Part shown: positions 1 to 11,500 of the stretch, one piece after another
How positions within the stretch are numbered: position 1 is the first letter of the stretch
Layout: every line of letters begins with the position of its first letter
NCBI GenBank assembly: GCA_037349315.1
Contig: JBAIAC010000001.1
Span: forward strand, 36,704,001 to 36,768,000
DNA length: 64,000 bases
Origin: Chelydra serpentina
Taxonomy: Eukaryota; Chordata; Testudines; Chelydridae
Direction of reading: 5' to 3'
Notes under the pieces: generated by a model
The model's input: only the letters and a program-made list of their open reading frames with translations
Database searches by the model: none
Told to the model about the DNA's origin: nothing
Position numbers and translations under genes: made by a program

Positions 1-162
1 GGAGAAGAGGAGCGGTGGCGGCGGGCTCAGGGGAGGAGGTGGAGGCAGAGGTGAGCTGGGTGGGGGGCTGGCGGGGAGCTGCCGGTGGGTGCTCTGCACC
101 CACCATTTTTTCCCTGTGGGTGCTCCAGCCCCGGAGCACCCCCAGAGTCGGCACCTATGACT
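1..162 (-). mobile_element. Truncated end of a GGCGCCGACTCC-type DNA transposon
   Basis: Positions about 80-160 contain GGTGGGTGCTCTGCACCCACC, a G/C-rich palindrome, and end in GAGTCGGCACCTATGA. This is the reverse complement of the left part of the complete element at 36590-36945. The other terminus lies outside the window. Confidence 0.7.
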
Positions 163-1090
163 ACGCAGGGACTAATCCAGTTTAACATTGTATTAATAGG
201 CTTGACTCCTCAAGATTCTTCACTCCCTCTTCCTGGCAACGGGGCGGTCTCTTAACCTCCACACACACACCTGCCAACATCCTCACAGGGAAACATAATC
301 GATTTGCATAAATCTACATAGAGGAAAAAGGAGAGAGACCCCCCCCCCCCCCGAGTTTCATTCTGTCTCCAACCCCACCAGCTTAAATTAGTCACACAAG
401 CAGGCAACTGCATTTCATTGCAAACATCCTGCCTCCAAGTTTATGGGGAAGGGCCACTTCACTATTTGATCTCAAAAATCTTGAGAGTTTCCTTAACCCT
501 GGGATGGGGAGCAGGCAGTGTTGGGAGCTAGAAAAGTTACAGGAGGAAATTGCTTGTTAGCTAGCCAGCTCCCATTCCTTTAGTAGGGAGCTCTGCGTGC
601 TGAGAAGCTCAGCAGAGACAGAGACTCTGATTGGCAGCAGGTCTTCTCCTGGAGGTAGGGTGGAAATGGGGAAGGCCTTATTGGAAATCCTGGGAGATGC
701 CTGCCCACATCTAAAGGCCCCTCCCCCAGCCTTGCAGGAGAGACCACTGGACCCGGGAACCAACTGAATGCAGGGGACAACTAATGAATAACAGGATCAG
801 GAGTAAAGGTCACAGGTTCAAAACTAGGGATCCAAAGGGGGACATTGAGCAGAGAACCCCAGACAGTGCCCATGGCTCCTCAAAGCTGTCAAGGGAGCCA
901 GTGGATGCTGCCCAGAAGAACTCTGCCTGGATGCAAGAGACAGGAGCGGAAATAGGTCCCATAGTCACAGAGCACCCCCTCGTCTAGCATCCTCCTCCTG
1001 GTGTTGAAGATGGTCACTTTGGCCAGGGCCAGGAGGAGGTCATGTGACTTCATGGGGCCATGAGACCATAAACACATGTGGGGAAAATAA
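163..1090. other. Upstream intergenic DNA without recognisable gene
   Basis: Contains a (CA) stretch near 262, a run of about 17 C at 340-356 and otherwise unique-looking sequence. ORFs of 60-70 codons here have no family resemblance. Confidence 0.5.
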
Positions 1091-1094
1091 ATAT

Positions 1095-1303
1095 TAAAAA
1101 AAATATGGAGATATGCCTATCTCATAGAACTGGCAGGCCCTTGAAAGGTCATCGAGTCCAGTCCCCTGCCTTCGCTAGCAGGACCAAGTACTGTCCCCTG
1201 ACAGATTTTTTTTGCCCCAGATCCCTAAATGGCCCCGTCAAGGATTGAATTTACAACCCTGGGTATAGCAGGCCAATGCTCAAACCACTGAGCTATCCCT
1301 CCA
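1095..1303 (-). repeat. tRNA-derived SINE (tortoise Pol III SINE type)
   Basis: On the - strand the head reads GGATAGCTCAGTGGTTTGAG, a tRNA A-box, followed by a B-box-like segment near 1240-1256. A non-tRNA body follows ('GGGGCCATTTAGGGATCTGG'), then a tail. The layout matches the tRNA-derived SINE family widespread in cryptodiran turtles. The + strand holds it in reverse orientation. Confidence 0.75.
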
Positions 1304-1689
1304 CTGAGGTGCAGCCAGAACCTCAACAGGAGGTTCTGGAAGAGCCAGAAAAGGGGCTGCAACCTGGCGCATTTGAGATAAGCGTGCGCCAGGTTCTCCC
1401 TCATGCCGCAAAAGGGGCAGGTGTTGGGGAGGGGTAAGGCAGCAGACCGTTCAGCACAGGATTTTGCAGCAACCTGACTCCGGGCTGGCCCATTAGAGGG
1501 GCTGCAGCTGCAGACCCACAGGGATGGACGTTGTCCCCCCCGGCCTCTTTTCTGGGGCAGCAGGACGAGTGAGCAGGAGGCGGTTGGCGTTGGCTGCTGC
1601 CGGACAGCCCGGCAAGAGCATGGGGAGCCTGCGCTGCAGGTGGAGCCACGTGCATTCTTGCCACCCCGGTTATTAATTTATGCACGCTT
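1304..1689. other. Intergenic GC-rich sequence between SINE and CpG island
   Basis: No conserved coding signal. It includes moderately GC-rich sequence leading into the promoter island. The antisense 94-codon ORF here shows no family features. Confidence 0.4.
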
Positions 1690-1750
1690 AGCTATGACGA
1701 AACGCCGCGGATTTGAAACCCAACGGCCGCTGGGCTCCTGCTAGCGCTTT

Positions 1751-1769
1751 GCACGATGGGACTTGTAGT
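1751..1769 (-). promoter_or_regulatory. ZNF143/Staf-type promoter motif
   Basis: The - strand reads ACTACAAGTCCCATCGTGC, which closely matches the ACTACAAYTCCCAGNATGC motif found in many vertebrate CpG-island promoters. It lies about 750 bp upstream of the FAM98A start codon. Confidence 0.6.
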
Positions 1770-1803
1770 CTTAGCACCAGCACCTTCCGGCGTAGGAGAC
1801 AGC

Positions 1804-1814
1804 GGCCGCCATCT
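1804..1814 (+). promoter_or_regulatory. YY1-like motif
   Basis: GGCCGCCATCT matches the core of the YY1 element GCCGCCATCTTG. It lies 35 bp from the ZNF143-like site, a pairing typical of TATA-less promoters near the start of transcription. Confidence 0.45.
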
Positions 1815-2509
1815 ATTGAAATTTGTCCCTTTTCCCGCTCCATCTCCCTTCGTTTCTTTAACTTTACTGTCTCCAGACGGCCAGAACCCTCCACATTCCA
1901 ACGTGGGTTCTCCAAGAGGGGTCCTTCCGGTGAAGGCTGCCTGACGCTGCCTGACAGAAATATTTTTCTTCAAGGGGCCGTTTCTGCTATTAAAATAAAA
2001 AATCGGAAATTTAAAAAAAATCACCAGTCACACTGAAGCAGAAACTGAGAGTAGCGAAGACGTTAATAGAACACACGGCGGTGTTGTGAGTTAGGCACCG
2101 CGTAGGGCAGCTCCCGGTGCCGGGTGAGAGGTCAGGCCGGGGGCCTGCTCCCCTCCCCTCCCCCCTCGCGCTGACATGCCAATCCGGCAGTCGGCTTGGT
2201 AGCTGCTTGCGCAGAGTGCGTCGGGGGAGCCCGGTGGGGCAGGGGAGGGGGCAGGCCGGAGGAGGAGGGTGATGGGGGCGGGGGGCTGGCAGGGGGGACC
2301 CCCGGCCCGGCGCGATAGCGGAGGGCGTGGCCGAGGAGCCCGCGGGCCCGGGGCTGCAGCGGAGCGGAGCGGGGTGAGGTGGCCTCGCCCCGGGCCCGGG
2401 GCTGTAGCCGGGGAAGGGGCTGGCGCGCTGGTGACTGACTCTGCTCTGCTGTGCAGGTGCCAGCTTTGTCCCCCGCAAGGAAAGAGGCCGGTGGGTGCCA
2501 GGGCAGAGG

Positions 2510-2562
2510 ATGGAGTTCGAGCTCATGGAGAGCGACGTCCTGGAGTCGTTGGAGGATCTAGG
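2510..2562 (+). CDS. FAM98A: FAM98A coding exon 1
   Basis: Encodes the start Met and MEFELMESDVLESLEDLG. The donor is GTAGGT at 2563. The exon ends after two bases of a Gly codon that is completed by the T opening exon 2. The ATG sits in GC-rich CpG-island sequence. An AG preceded by pyrimidines at 2455-2456 could be the acceptor of a short 5'UTR intron. Confidence 0.93.
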
Positions 2563-5500
2563 GTAGGTGTCCGGACTCCTTCCGCGGGGTGCACGTGTGG
2601 GACCGGCTGCCTCCTCTCGGCACGCCCAGCCAGAGCGGGGCGCGGGTCTGTATCTGGTGGGTGACGTGACAGGTTCCGTGAGGGGGATCGAGGCTGAAAA
2701 CTCCTTGTGCTCGTGGTTCCATGTTCGCTCCGGGTGGCCAATGTGACACTCGCCTATTGTTCCCTCTTCCGTAGGCACATGTGAGGGGCTCCTCTAGTGG
2801 CAGGGGTGGGGTTTAGAGATTCAATTTACTCAACGGAAAATCTTTGTTCTAGAAGAAACCTGACTTTACAGGTTTTGAAATGACCGAGAAGCAGGCCTAA
2901 AAGATCTTTCTGCGAGAGGATTTTTCTGCTGTAGTCCAGCATGTCTGCTGTGTTCTCACACTTAGTTGTCAGGGCTCCGGTGTTCTGTCTGTTGATGGTA
3001 CTTATTTGGATTCCGTGAGTGCAGTGTCTGAGGGATGGTCTGTACTGGGAACTTACATTGTAATCGCTACATCTCTCAGGGGTGTGAAAAATCTACACAT
3101 GAGAGACCTAGCTATACCAACCTTACCCCGATGTAAATTATTTCATCAATCTAGCTACCACCTCTAGGCCAGCTGGATTGCCTACGCTGATGGGAGAACC
3201 CTTCCCGTCTGCGTAGGTAGTGTCTACACTGAAACATTACAAGGAGCTGCTGCAGTGTTTTGAGTCATCATTTATCCTTGCAGCATGATTGAGTGGTGAG
3301 GGAGTACTATTATACCCATTTTACAGATGGGGGAACTGAGACACAGAGAGACTGAGGCCCAAGGTTATATAGGAAGTCTGTGGCAGAGCAGGGAATTGAA
3401 CATTGGTTTCCCAAGTCCCAGGCTAGCACCCTGACCAATGGAGAATCCTTCCTTTTTAGTTGAATGTTTAACAAAGGATGCCTTACTACAAAGTGTTCAT
3501 TAGGCACTGAAGTTAAATAGATATTAATAAAAACAAATAAACCAAACAGCTTTAAAATGTTAAAAGTCTCTGATTAAAATTCCCTTCTGCTTTAAGTTAC
3601 TCAGCTTTCATTCCCTTGATTCTTGTGATGTCATCACTTAATTAGCATGAAAATATATGTTGATCAAAGAACTAATGGAAGGGAGAAGCAGGAGGAAAAC
3701 AAATGTTTAGGCTCTATACATTATAAAGAAGAATAAAAGGACACAAGCCAATTTTTCCTTTTTCAGGTCATCTTTATAGCACGCTGGGCCAAATTCTTTA
3801 TTCGGGGGAGTACATTGATTTAACTTTCAATGTCAATAGGAGGTTACACAGATGTAATGGAGGGCTGAATTTGGCCCAGTGTGGCTTTGTTGATCCATCT
3901 GGACTAAACAAAAATGCTGTCAAGCTGTGGATTACAAGAGGCTGCAACAGGAGAAGTACAGCAACCAGAGCAGGGACATTACTGGAGGGAAGAGGAGCAG
4001 AAGTATGTGTGTTATGGAGCATGGGGAGGCAGAGATTGAAGTTTCAGTCAGCAATCCACTGCAGAAGTGGAATCAGGTTATGAGAGATATGTTAACTGAG
4101 ATGGCATTTCTAGGGAAGGGGGAATTGCTAGGAGAATCAGAGAATGTGCCTTTCACTTGGCAAACTACTTAGGCCCTAATCCTGCAAAGATTTACTCATG
4201 TGTGTAACTTTACACCCTGTGAGTAACAACTCAAATCTTTGCAGGATGAGAGCCCTCGTATGCTGGTTGAGACATCTGTCATCTTTGACATCTATCAAGA
4301 GTTGACTGCGCCAGTTGTCAAAGTGGACTCAGTCATTTGAGGTTTTACTTCTTCAAGGTATCAGGGTAACTTCAATTGTTTTTGAGGTTTCTTTGATCCC
4401 TTTTCAAATGGGTAGATTACATCAAAACAATCTAGCACCTTTTATATTTACCAGAGTACAAGCTGTAATCTTTGCCTTTACAAGGTTAGGGGAAATTGTT
4501 CGTTTTTTGTTAAGTTTTCTGGACAAAAAACGATCAATCTTCTAAAACTAGTAAAGAACTAAAATGTGTTGCATTTAGAGTTGAATAAGATTCAGCTTTG
4601 ACATAGTGCGTACAACTCCCATTGTAGAATTTTGCCTACTTATGCCAGGACTGAATTTGCCCCATAGTTCTCCATAGAGACAACTTTTCACCTCTTTAAT
4701 GTCCATTTTAAAGTTTTTATTCAACAGAAAATTATTCCTCCTTCACTACTTATATAGCATCTATATCCAGTGTTTCTAATTTGCATTGTCTGGCAACCCA
4801 GTAAAAAGATAAAAGTAAATGACATTTGGGCAATTAAAAAAAAAAGGAGGGGAGGCAATGGAACAGTCAGGCACTAGTTAACATATTCTGAAGCAATAAT
4901 TCCCAAGAGGTACTTTAGAATTGCAGAAAGAATGGATCAGTAAACTAATATGTATGATAGAAGTTGCACTCCATATTTTGGTAGCATTGCTCCAAATGAA
5001 AACATTTTGACTCCTGTCACATTTGTTTTACTCGAACATTTTTAATGTCCTGTTTCCCCATAGTTACACTCATGAATTTTTGTGACATTTCCCTGTATCC
5101 TCAACACTTCAGATATAATGGTGATATTCCTTACATGTGCACATAGCTGTTAAAAAAAATCTATAGCAGAATTCAGTCATAATCTAGATGCTTAATAAGT
5201 TGTGCTTTTAATTTTGCTTGCCAGTTACAAAGGTCCATTGTTAGAAGATGGAGCGCTGACTCAAGCAGTCTCTGGTGGAGCCAGTTCCCCTGAATTTACC
5301 AAACTCTGTGCTTGGCTGGTAACTGAGTTAAGGCTATACTGTAAACTAGAAGAAAATGTGCAAGCTACTAACAGTAAGTAACCACAGCACTGAGAACAAA
5401 ATTGTGCAGTTAATGCACTTTTATAGATGTATGTTCTATAGATTTGGGCTGACAGTTGTTACATCAATTGTACTATAGAGTACTGTCTGCATCCTATCAG

Positions 5501-8500
5501 TTTTTGGATGTTTTTCACCTCATTTTTTCAAGCTGACCCAGTGTGCATCTAACAGAAGCTGAATTCGTTGTTGGGATGAACTTTCTGCTGAAGTTACTTT
5601 TTCCTTTAACTGATTTTCACAAAGATGAGTGTATTCAGTTATTGAATACTTTCTTATTTTTGGAGGAAACAAAGTTTTATTAATAAAAATGTCAAAAACT
5701 TTTTTACAACTTTTTGAGGATCTGATATATTACATTATATTTACAATTCCAGAGGGGATGCCCTAATAACTAGAGATTTGCCTCAATTTCCTATTTACTC
5801 TTGATTATCTTAAAGGGAAGACAAACAGTGAATTACAAAATGCTCTGTGGGGGAGGACTTGGAAATCTAAGATTTTTCATAATTTTTTAACTTTAATGGG
5901 GGAAAATAAATAAAACTTTCAAGAAAATGTTTAAAACAATTTTGTTGAGCTTTTAATGAGCTCTAATTCTGCCATTCTTCAGAATTACACTTTATGTATC
6001 AGAATTCTTATTTTATCTTTAACAGGTATTCAACAGAATTCTGAGTATTTGTGGAATTGTATACACTTTTTAACCTATTTTTGTTACAAGTAACACCTAA
6101 CCCTAATATTTTTCTTTAATTTTTCAGTTACAGACTTTTCTGTATTTTCCATTTGTTTACTCTGTGCAGTAATTTTCCCTGGTACAATTAGTTTTCCCTT
6201 TTGTTAATGATAGCATTTAACACTTCAACACGAGACTTTTTTTAAAAGGTAAATATAAAACCACACAGATTGGCAAAGGGACTCTTAATGTAAAAAGAGA
6301 GTTTTAACTTGTAATCTACTCAGTGTCCCTGCATATCTTTTTGTTTCTCAGTGTCCTGTCTCTTTCCGTTCTTTTTTTCAATATTTTCCATCACTTCTTC
6401 CTCTCTTTAGTGTGTTCTTTCCAATAATCCTCTTCTCCCTATATTTTATTCATTTTAGTGAGAATACATTACTAAAGAGGCAGTAAAAGATCTTGCATGT
6501 TATAAGGTTCCCACTTCAGGGGCTGAGTAAAAATAGAACTAAATTGGATCTTTGTGCCTGTTCCTAAATTCTCAGGAACTTGGGCAATAGATATATATCA
6601 GGGGTTTATGTACTTGTAGTGCTAGTAAGTGGTATCCTAATTTTGTCTGGTTTGGGTTTATAACAATATTTTCAAGTTGATGTCCCTTTTTAAAATGCTC
6701 TAATTTTAAACTTTTTTTTTCTATTCACATTTTGTACTTCACTCAGCTTGGATGAAAAGCGATCTTAGTTTCACTCTAGTTCTTGGGCTCTAGCACAAGG
6801 AAACACACCTTTTGTCAATCTAAATGTTGCACCTAAGCTACTTGACTGTCCCTCCTACTAAGAAAAAGCAAGTAGGTGAGGGCCATAAATGTAAATTTAA
6901 AAGGGGTGGTATTCTTGACCTTTCTTATCAAGCAATTTCTAATTATTCATTGAGTACTTCAACCAAAATCATCTAAATCTAAGATGCCTATCTCTCTGAT
7001 ATTTAAGTGACACTAAGATTCCACTCAGATTCCAGATTGGTATATGTGATATCATTAGTTCCAACTTGTGTACTTTATAAGGCTACTAAGTGAAAAGTGC
7101 CTAGACTGGGAGAAAAAGCAAATGGAAGCATAATTCTGCAATCACTGAGGAACTGCTTGTCCTCAAATCAGTCATGCTGAGTACCAAGCTTTGAAAACCC
7201 ATAGGACTTCTGTGGCTTTCACCCACAGCAATATTTTCATTTTGATACTCCTTTAGCATGAATAACTCTCTACTGTAGCCACAATTTTTTTTTAACCAAA
7301 CCACCCTGGTCTTCAAAATCCTATAGTTCCTAATTAATTTATGATCACAAAATCAGGAAACTAAATATTTGAACTGATTAAACAAGTTGCTTTTTTAAAA
7401 GGTCCAAATGAAGCAGAAGAATTCCAACTTGAAGTGAGTGGGCTGCTGGGAGAAATGAACTGTCCATATACATCACTAACATCAGGAGATGTGACAAAAC
7501 GCCTTCTCAATCAGAAGAACTGCCTCTTGCTGCTCAGTAAGTTAAAGGGAACATTTTCATAGAGGCCTGTTAATGCAAAGATTCCCGCTCCTGTTCCTTT
7601 TAATGATTCTGAGACAGAATAGTGGTGGTATTGTGTTATTTGTTTCCCATAAGGAGTGAATAATTTTTCAGTAATTCTTAAGAATTTCACCTACATATTT
7701 TCTGTTACATTTCAAAAGGAGGCCAAAATCCAAACAAAAGAATTGAAGGAGTCGCATTACACTGCCAAATCGTCAAAAAATTTACCAGCCACTTACTAGT
7801 CAGTATCCAGTAGAAAAGATTTGAGGGTGGGAGAGAACCTGTGAAGATCAGGGGCAATGACCTGGTGAAAAGCCTATTGCATTCCTCTCTACAAGGTGCT
7901 GGGAAGAGGGAAGCATGTTGAGATTCCTGTCAGAGTAAAGACCTTGGACTTTGCTCAGAGGGTTCACTTTTTGTATTTGACTCTGACTGGTAGATCTGTC
8001 GTCAGTTTGAATCCTCTGTCATGGCCTTCTACCTGACTTCTGGGATGTGGTGAATAGGTGGTGTACGGTTAAGAACTTTCCCTCTTCCACACCCCTAAAA
8101 CCCATCTCAAAGCCTGACTTTTGGGGAGAGGAGGAGCCTCAGTTTTTCTGTATCAGACTCCTCCATAAATAATTCCTGTATCTTTTTTTGCTGGTTGGTG
8201 TTTGGAAGCAGCAGAGTAAAGTGACTTTCTTGTTAATTTCTACACAGAGAATCCCTGTTGTATTTTGGAACAAAAGAACTCTAAATTACTGTTGAGATTT
8301 CTAAGTGAAATTAAAGAGAAAATGTACCATTAAATACATCTCATTTTAATTCAAACTTTAAAAATTATGGGAATCACAAGCTAAGGTTACATAATCAAAT
8401 CTAACATTAAACATAATGCTGAATTATTGTACATAAGCAGACACTTCACAAGATTTTGTTTTTTTGGGGGGGGGGTGGTTTTTTTTGATGGGGGTGGTGG

Positions 8501-11500
8501 TGGTAAATCCCTGACTTGCAATATGATGCCACCCCCCTGTTGTCTTTTCACCCCATGTGAAAAGCTTTGCAGAGTTCTTTACAGTCAGCTTCAGCATCAG
8601 TTCCTGGTTTCTTTACATAGTGTCTCCATTGCCCCAAAGAATAGCTGCGATTGTTTTAACTGTTTCCCAGCCAGCCTAGCTCCCCAGTTCCTTGGATGAT
8701 CTCCAATCCTGGTTCCCCTGCCGGTCTTTCATTTATACCTCTAGCCTTCCCACTTTTTGACCTAAGACCTTAGGGAGTCCTATCAACCTGGCTGTAAATC
8801 CATGTGCTAGCCCCTTCTTGCATTTTTCCCATGTTCCTGAGCAACACTGCTCACTCTGCAAAGGCCTTGCAGGGGAAGAGCCATGCTCTGTTAGACAGTA
8901 TAATAAAATTTACTGGAGTGAGGCTTCTCAGCAGGACTGCCGGTTGCCACAGATGCCTCCACCTTAGAGCTTCTCCTTCTCAGTGGTCCCCTCGGGACCA
9001 CATTCTACTACCCAGTGATAGTTATAAATATGAGCTTTCTTTGGATTCAAAAGTTACATTCTGAAATCTTTCTAAAATGCTCTGTTTGTGCCTTTACCAC
9101 TTGTAAGTACTTTAATTCTCAGTAATTTTAAAATTGGATGTATCTTACTCTGAAATCTAATTTTCTTACCCCAGCATACCTCATCTCAGAACTGGAAGCT
9201 GCCAGAATGCTATGTGTGAACGCCCCTCCAAAAAAAGCACAAGAAGGAGGTGGTAGCGAGGTCTTTCAAGAGCTAAAAGGCATTTGTATTGCATTAGGCA
9301 TGTCCAAGCCTCCGGCCAACATAACTATGTTCCAGTTCTTCAGTGGAATCGAAAAAAAAGTAAGATCCAAAGGAACAAAAGTACAATATTAGAGTATTAT
9401 TGCTTTCATTTAAATTAGCTCTATTGCCTCTTGTGAAACTTTTCTAGCATTGGGGGATTTAATGTGGTTTACAGAATGCTCTGAGTCCCAAAGAAATTGC
9501 AGATATTAAAGGTGAACTGAAGGGCTTCTTCATTGTTAAGACCTGAGGTCAGGGTTCTGTGTATCTTGCGCAAAGGCTGTGGCTATCTCATTACCATGAA
9601 GGGTTCTGTATTCCTTATGCTGCTGTAGGTCTTTGAGTCATCACCTGCTGCTGGGGATTCTCAGAACCACTGAAGTTAGGTCTTAGCAGGTAAATTAAGG
9701 AGAAACTTGTTTCTAATTCCTACTTAGATATATAAACAACTATTTAAAGGGACCCATCATCTTGAAATGTAGTCAGTTAAAATTAGTATCAAGTGAACAC
9801 CCACCCTAGAGTCCCCTTGTCATGTCTTGTGACTTGAATTACATTTTCCTTATTTTAAAAAAAGTGTGTTCTCACCCTGTTGCTCTTTGAAAGAGCAAAG
9901 GGAAAGCTGACTATCCTGGGGAAACAGTGAAACTGAATGTGTGGTTGAATGCACAAATTAAAATGGAAAAAAAGGGGAAAATACTACTATAATAAAGAAA
10001 AAATAAAGGTTTTTTTTTAAACAAAAATATAACTTTCTTACATTATTTGTTTCATAAAGTTTACATAATGACTAAGGTCCCCAAATCCCCTTTTAGAAGC
10101 CTTTTATTAATCTTTTAGAAATTTCTACTTGCAGCTGAGTCAAAGTTGCTAGAAATGATTCATTTGGAAGTCTTTAAAGAGACTTTGGCTTTCCAAACTT
10201 GTTTTCTGGTAATTGTCCTCATTTAGGAGGGGGAAGATAATGTGGACTCGAGATCACAGTTCTGTTCCTGACTTTGTCGTAGATTTGAGACTTCAGGAAA
10301 GTCAGTTTGATATCTGTGCCTCCATTTTCCCATCTGTAAAATGGAGAAAATGCTTTATCTCACATGGATGAACTCCTTAACATTGGCAAAGTTTTTTCTG
10401 ATGGAAGGTGCTCTATAGATAATTCTTTGTATTTCTGTATAATCAGAACCTTTTATGTAAAAATGACATACTAGAATTCATACTTTTTAAAAATGTCAGA
10501 ATTAACTTCCCTATCACTTTTTTGCTTGGTTCACAATAATGGGCAACGCCAAGTCTATTAAGCTTGAAGGGATATTGTTAAGTCAGTTTAGGCCCCAAAG
10601 TCATCTTGTAGTGAAAACAGACTGAAAGCCTAATGAGATGTTTCAGTGAATTTTTAAAAAATGCAAAAAAAAGCAGAAACTTATTTTTCAGGGAATTCGC
10701 AGTGTTTGCAATCCAAACATTGCAACATCTTGGTAGTATTTAGAAACCAAAATGTGAAGCTGATTATAAACTGACTGTAAACAAAAGTGAAACGTAGTGG
10801 TCAACTTTCATTGACAAAATCTGAATGAAAGGCAAAAACTAAAATATCATAAGTAGTGAAAAGTTTAGACTTGAATATACAGTGATAGTAACACATAGAA
10901 AAGGAACTTAGCGGTTTTCTTGTTTTTAATATGCAAAATTTAATCTGACAATGTAGCATCTGAAATGGAATGCACAAATGAGAAAATACAGTTCTAAAGC
11001 TCTACTGTTGGAAATCAAAATTTACTGTAGCTGGCAATCTTGTTAATCGTGCATATGACATATATGCAGCTTGTTTAAATCAACCATTAGTTCTGTTGTT
11101 CTGGATGTATTGGGTTTTTTGAACTACTAAGCAAAACAGATAGGAATTTGCGATGTGTGTAGTAATAAGTAGCACTTACAGTCATAAAGAATGATTATGA
11201 AACAGACAGGTACCTAGAATTATTGACATCCAGTTTTCCAGAAACTTCTTTGGAACAACAACATTTTGCACATCAGAAAGACATTTACATGCCATTCTCG
11301 TGGTTGTAAACGACATGTTCTGGCAGGGACAGAGATGAGTAGGAAAAGTTTTCTAAATTTTAAAGGACCAGGGATGCATTTACCAGTATGTTGAAAAGGT
11401 GAAAACAACTGTCTTGAAATGGGTTGTGCTTCATTAAATGTATAAATTACCATCTGGTAGGAAACCATAAGCAAAATGTAAAACTTATCAAGAAAAACTA

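Larger units (their letters stand above)
1690..2660 (+). promoter_or_regulatory. FAM98A: CpG island and promoter region of FAM98A
   Basis: Dense CpG dinucleotides, GC-rich runs and GC-box-like G-strings surround the first coding exon. Flanking DNA on both sides is CpG-poor. No TATA box is evident, as expected for a housekeeping promoter. The transcription start cannot be fixed from sequence; it should lie between about 2100 and 2500, or as far upstream as the ZNF143/YY1 sites near 1750-1815. Confidence 0.75.
2563..5224 (+). other. FAM98A: FAM98A intron 1
   Basis: GTAGGT...CCAG intron of 2662 bp. It carries a TCTACACT-type MITE (about 3026-3260), a MIR-like SINE (about 3300-3450) and two short palindromic MITEs (3781-3882 and 4171-4256). 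The remainder is unique-looking AT-rich DNA. Confidence 0.85.

Noticed and set aside
1286..1303. tRNA gene on the - strand
   Set aside because: The A-box-like GGATAGCTCAGTGG belongs to a SINE head. No complete cloverleaf is present and a SINE body follows.
1713..2036. 107-codon ORF upstream of FAM98A as a separate small gene
   Set aside because: Starts at the ZNF143/YY1 promoter motifs and ends in AT-rich sequence. No homology recognised, and overlapping ORFs of similar length occur on both strands.
2011..2778. 255-codon ORF antisense to the FAM98A CpG island
   Set aside because: Stops are rare because of GC content. It is Pro/Arg/Ser-rich with no domain, and it crosses the FAM98A first exon in antisense.
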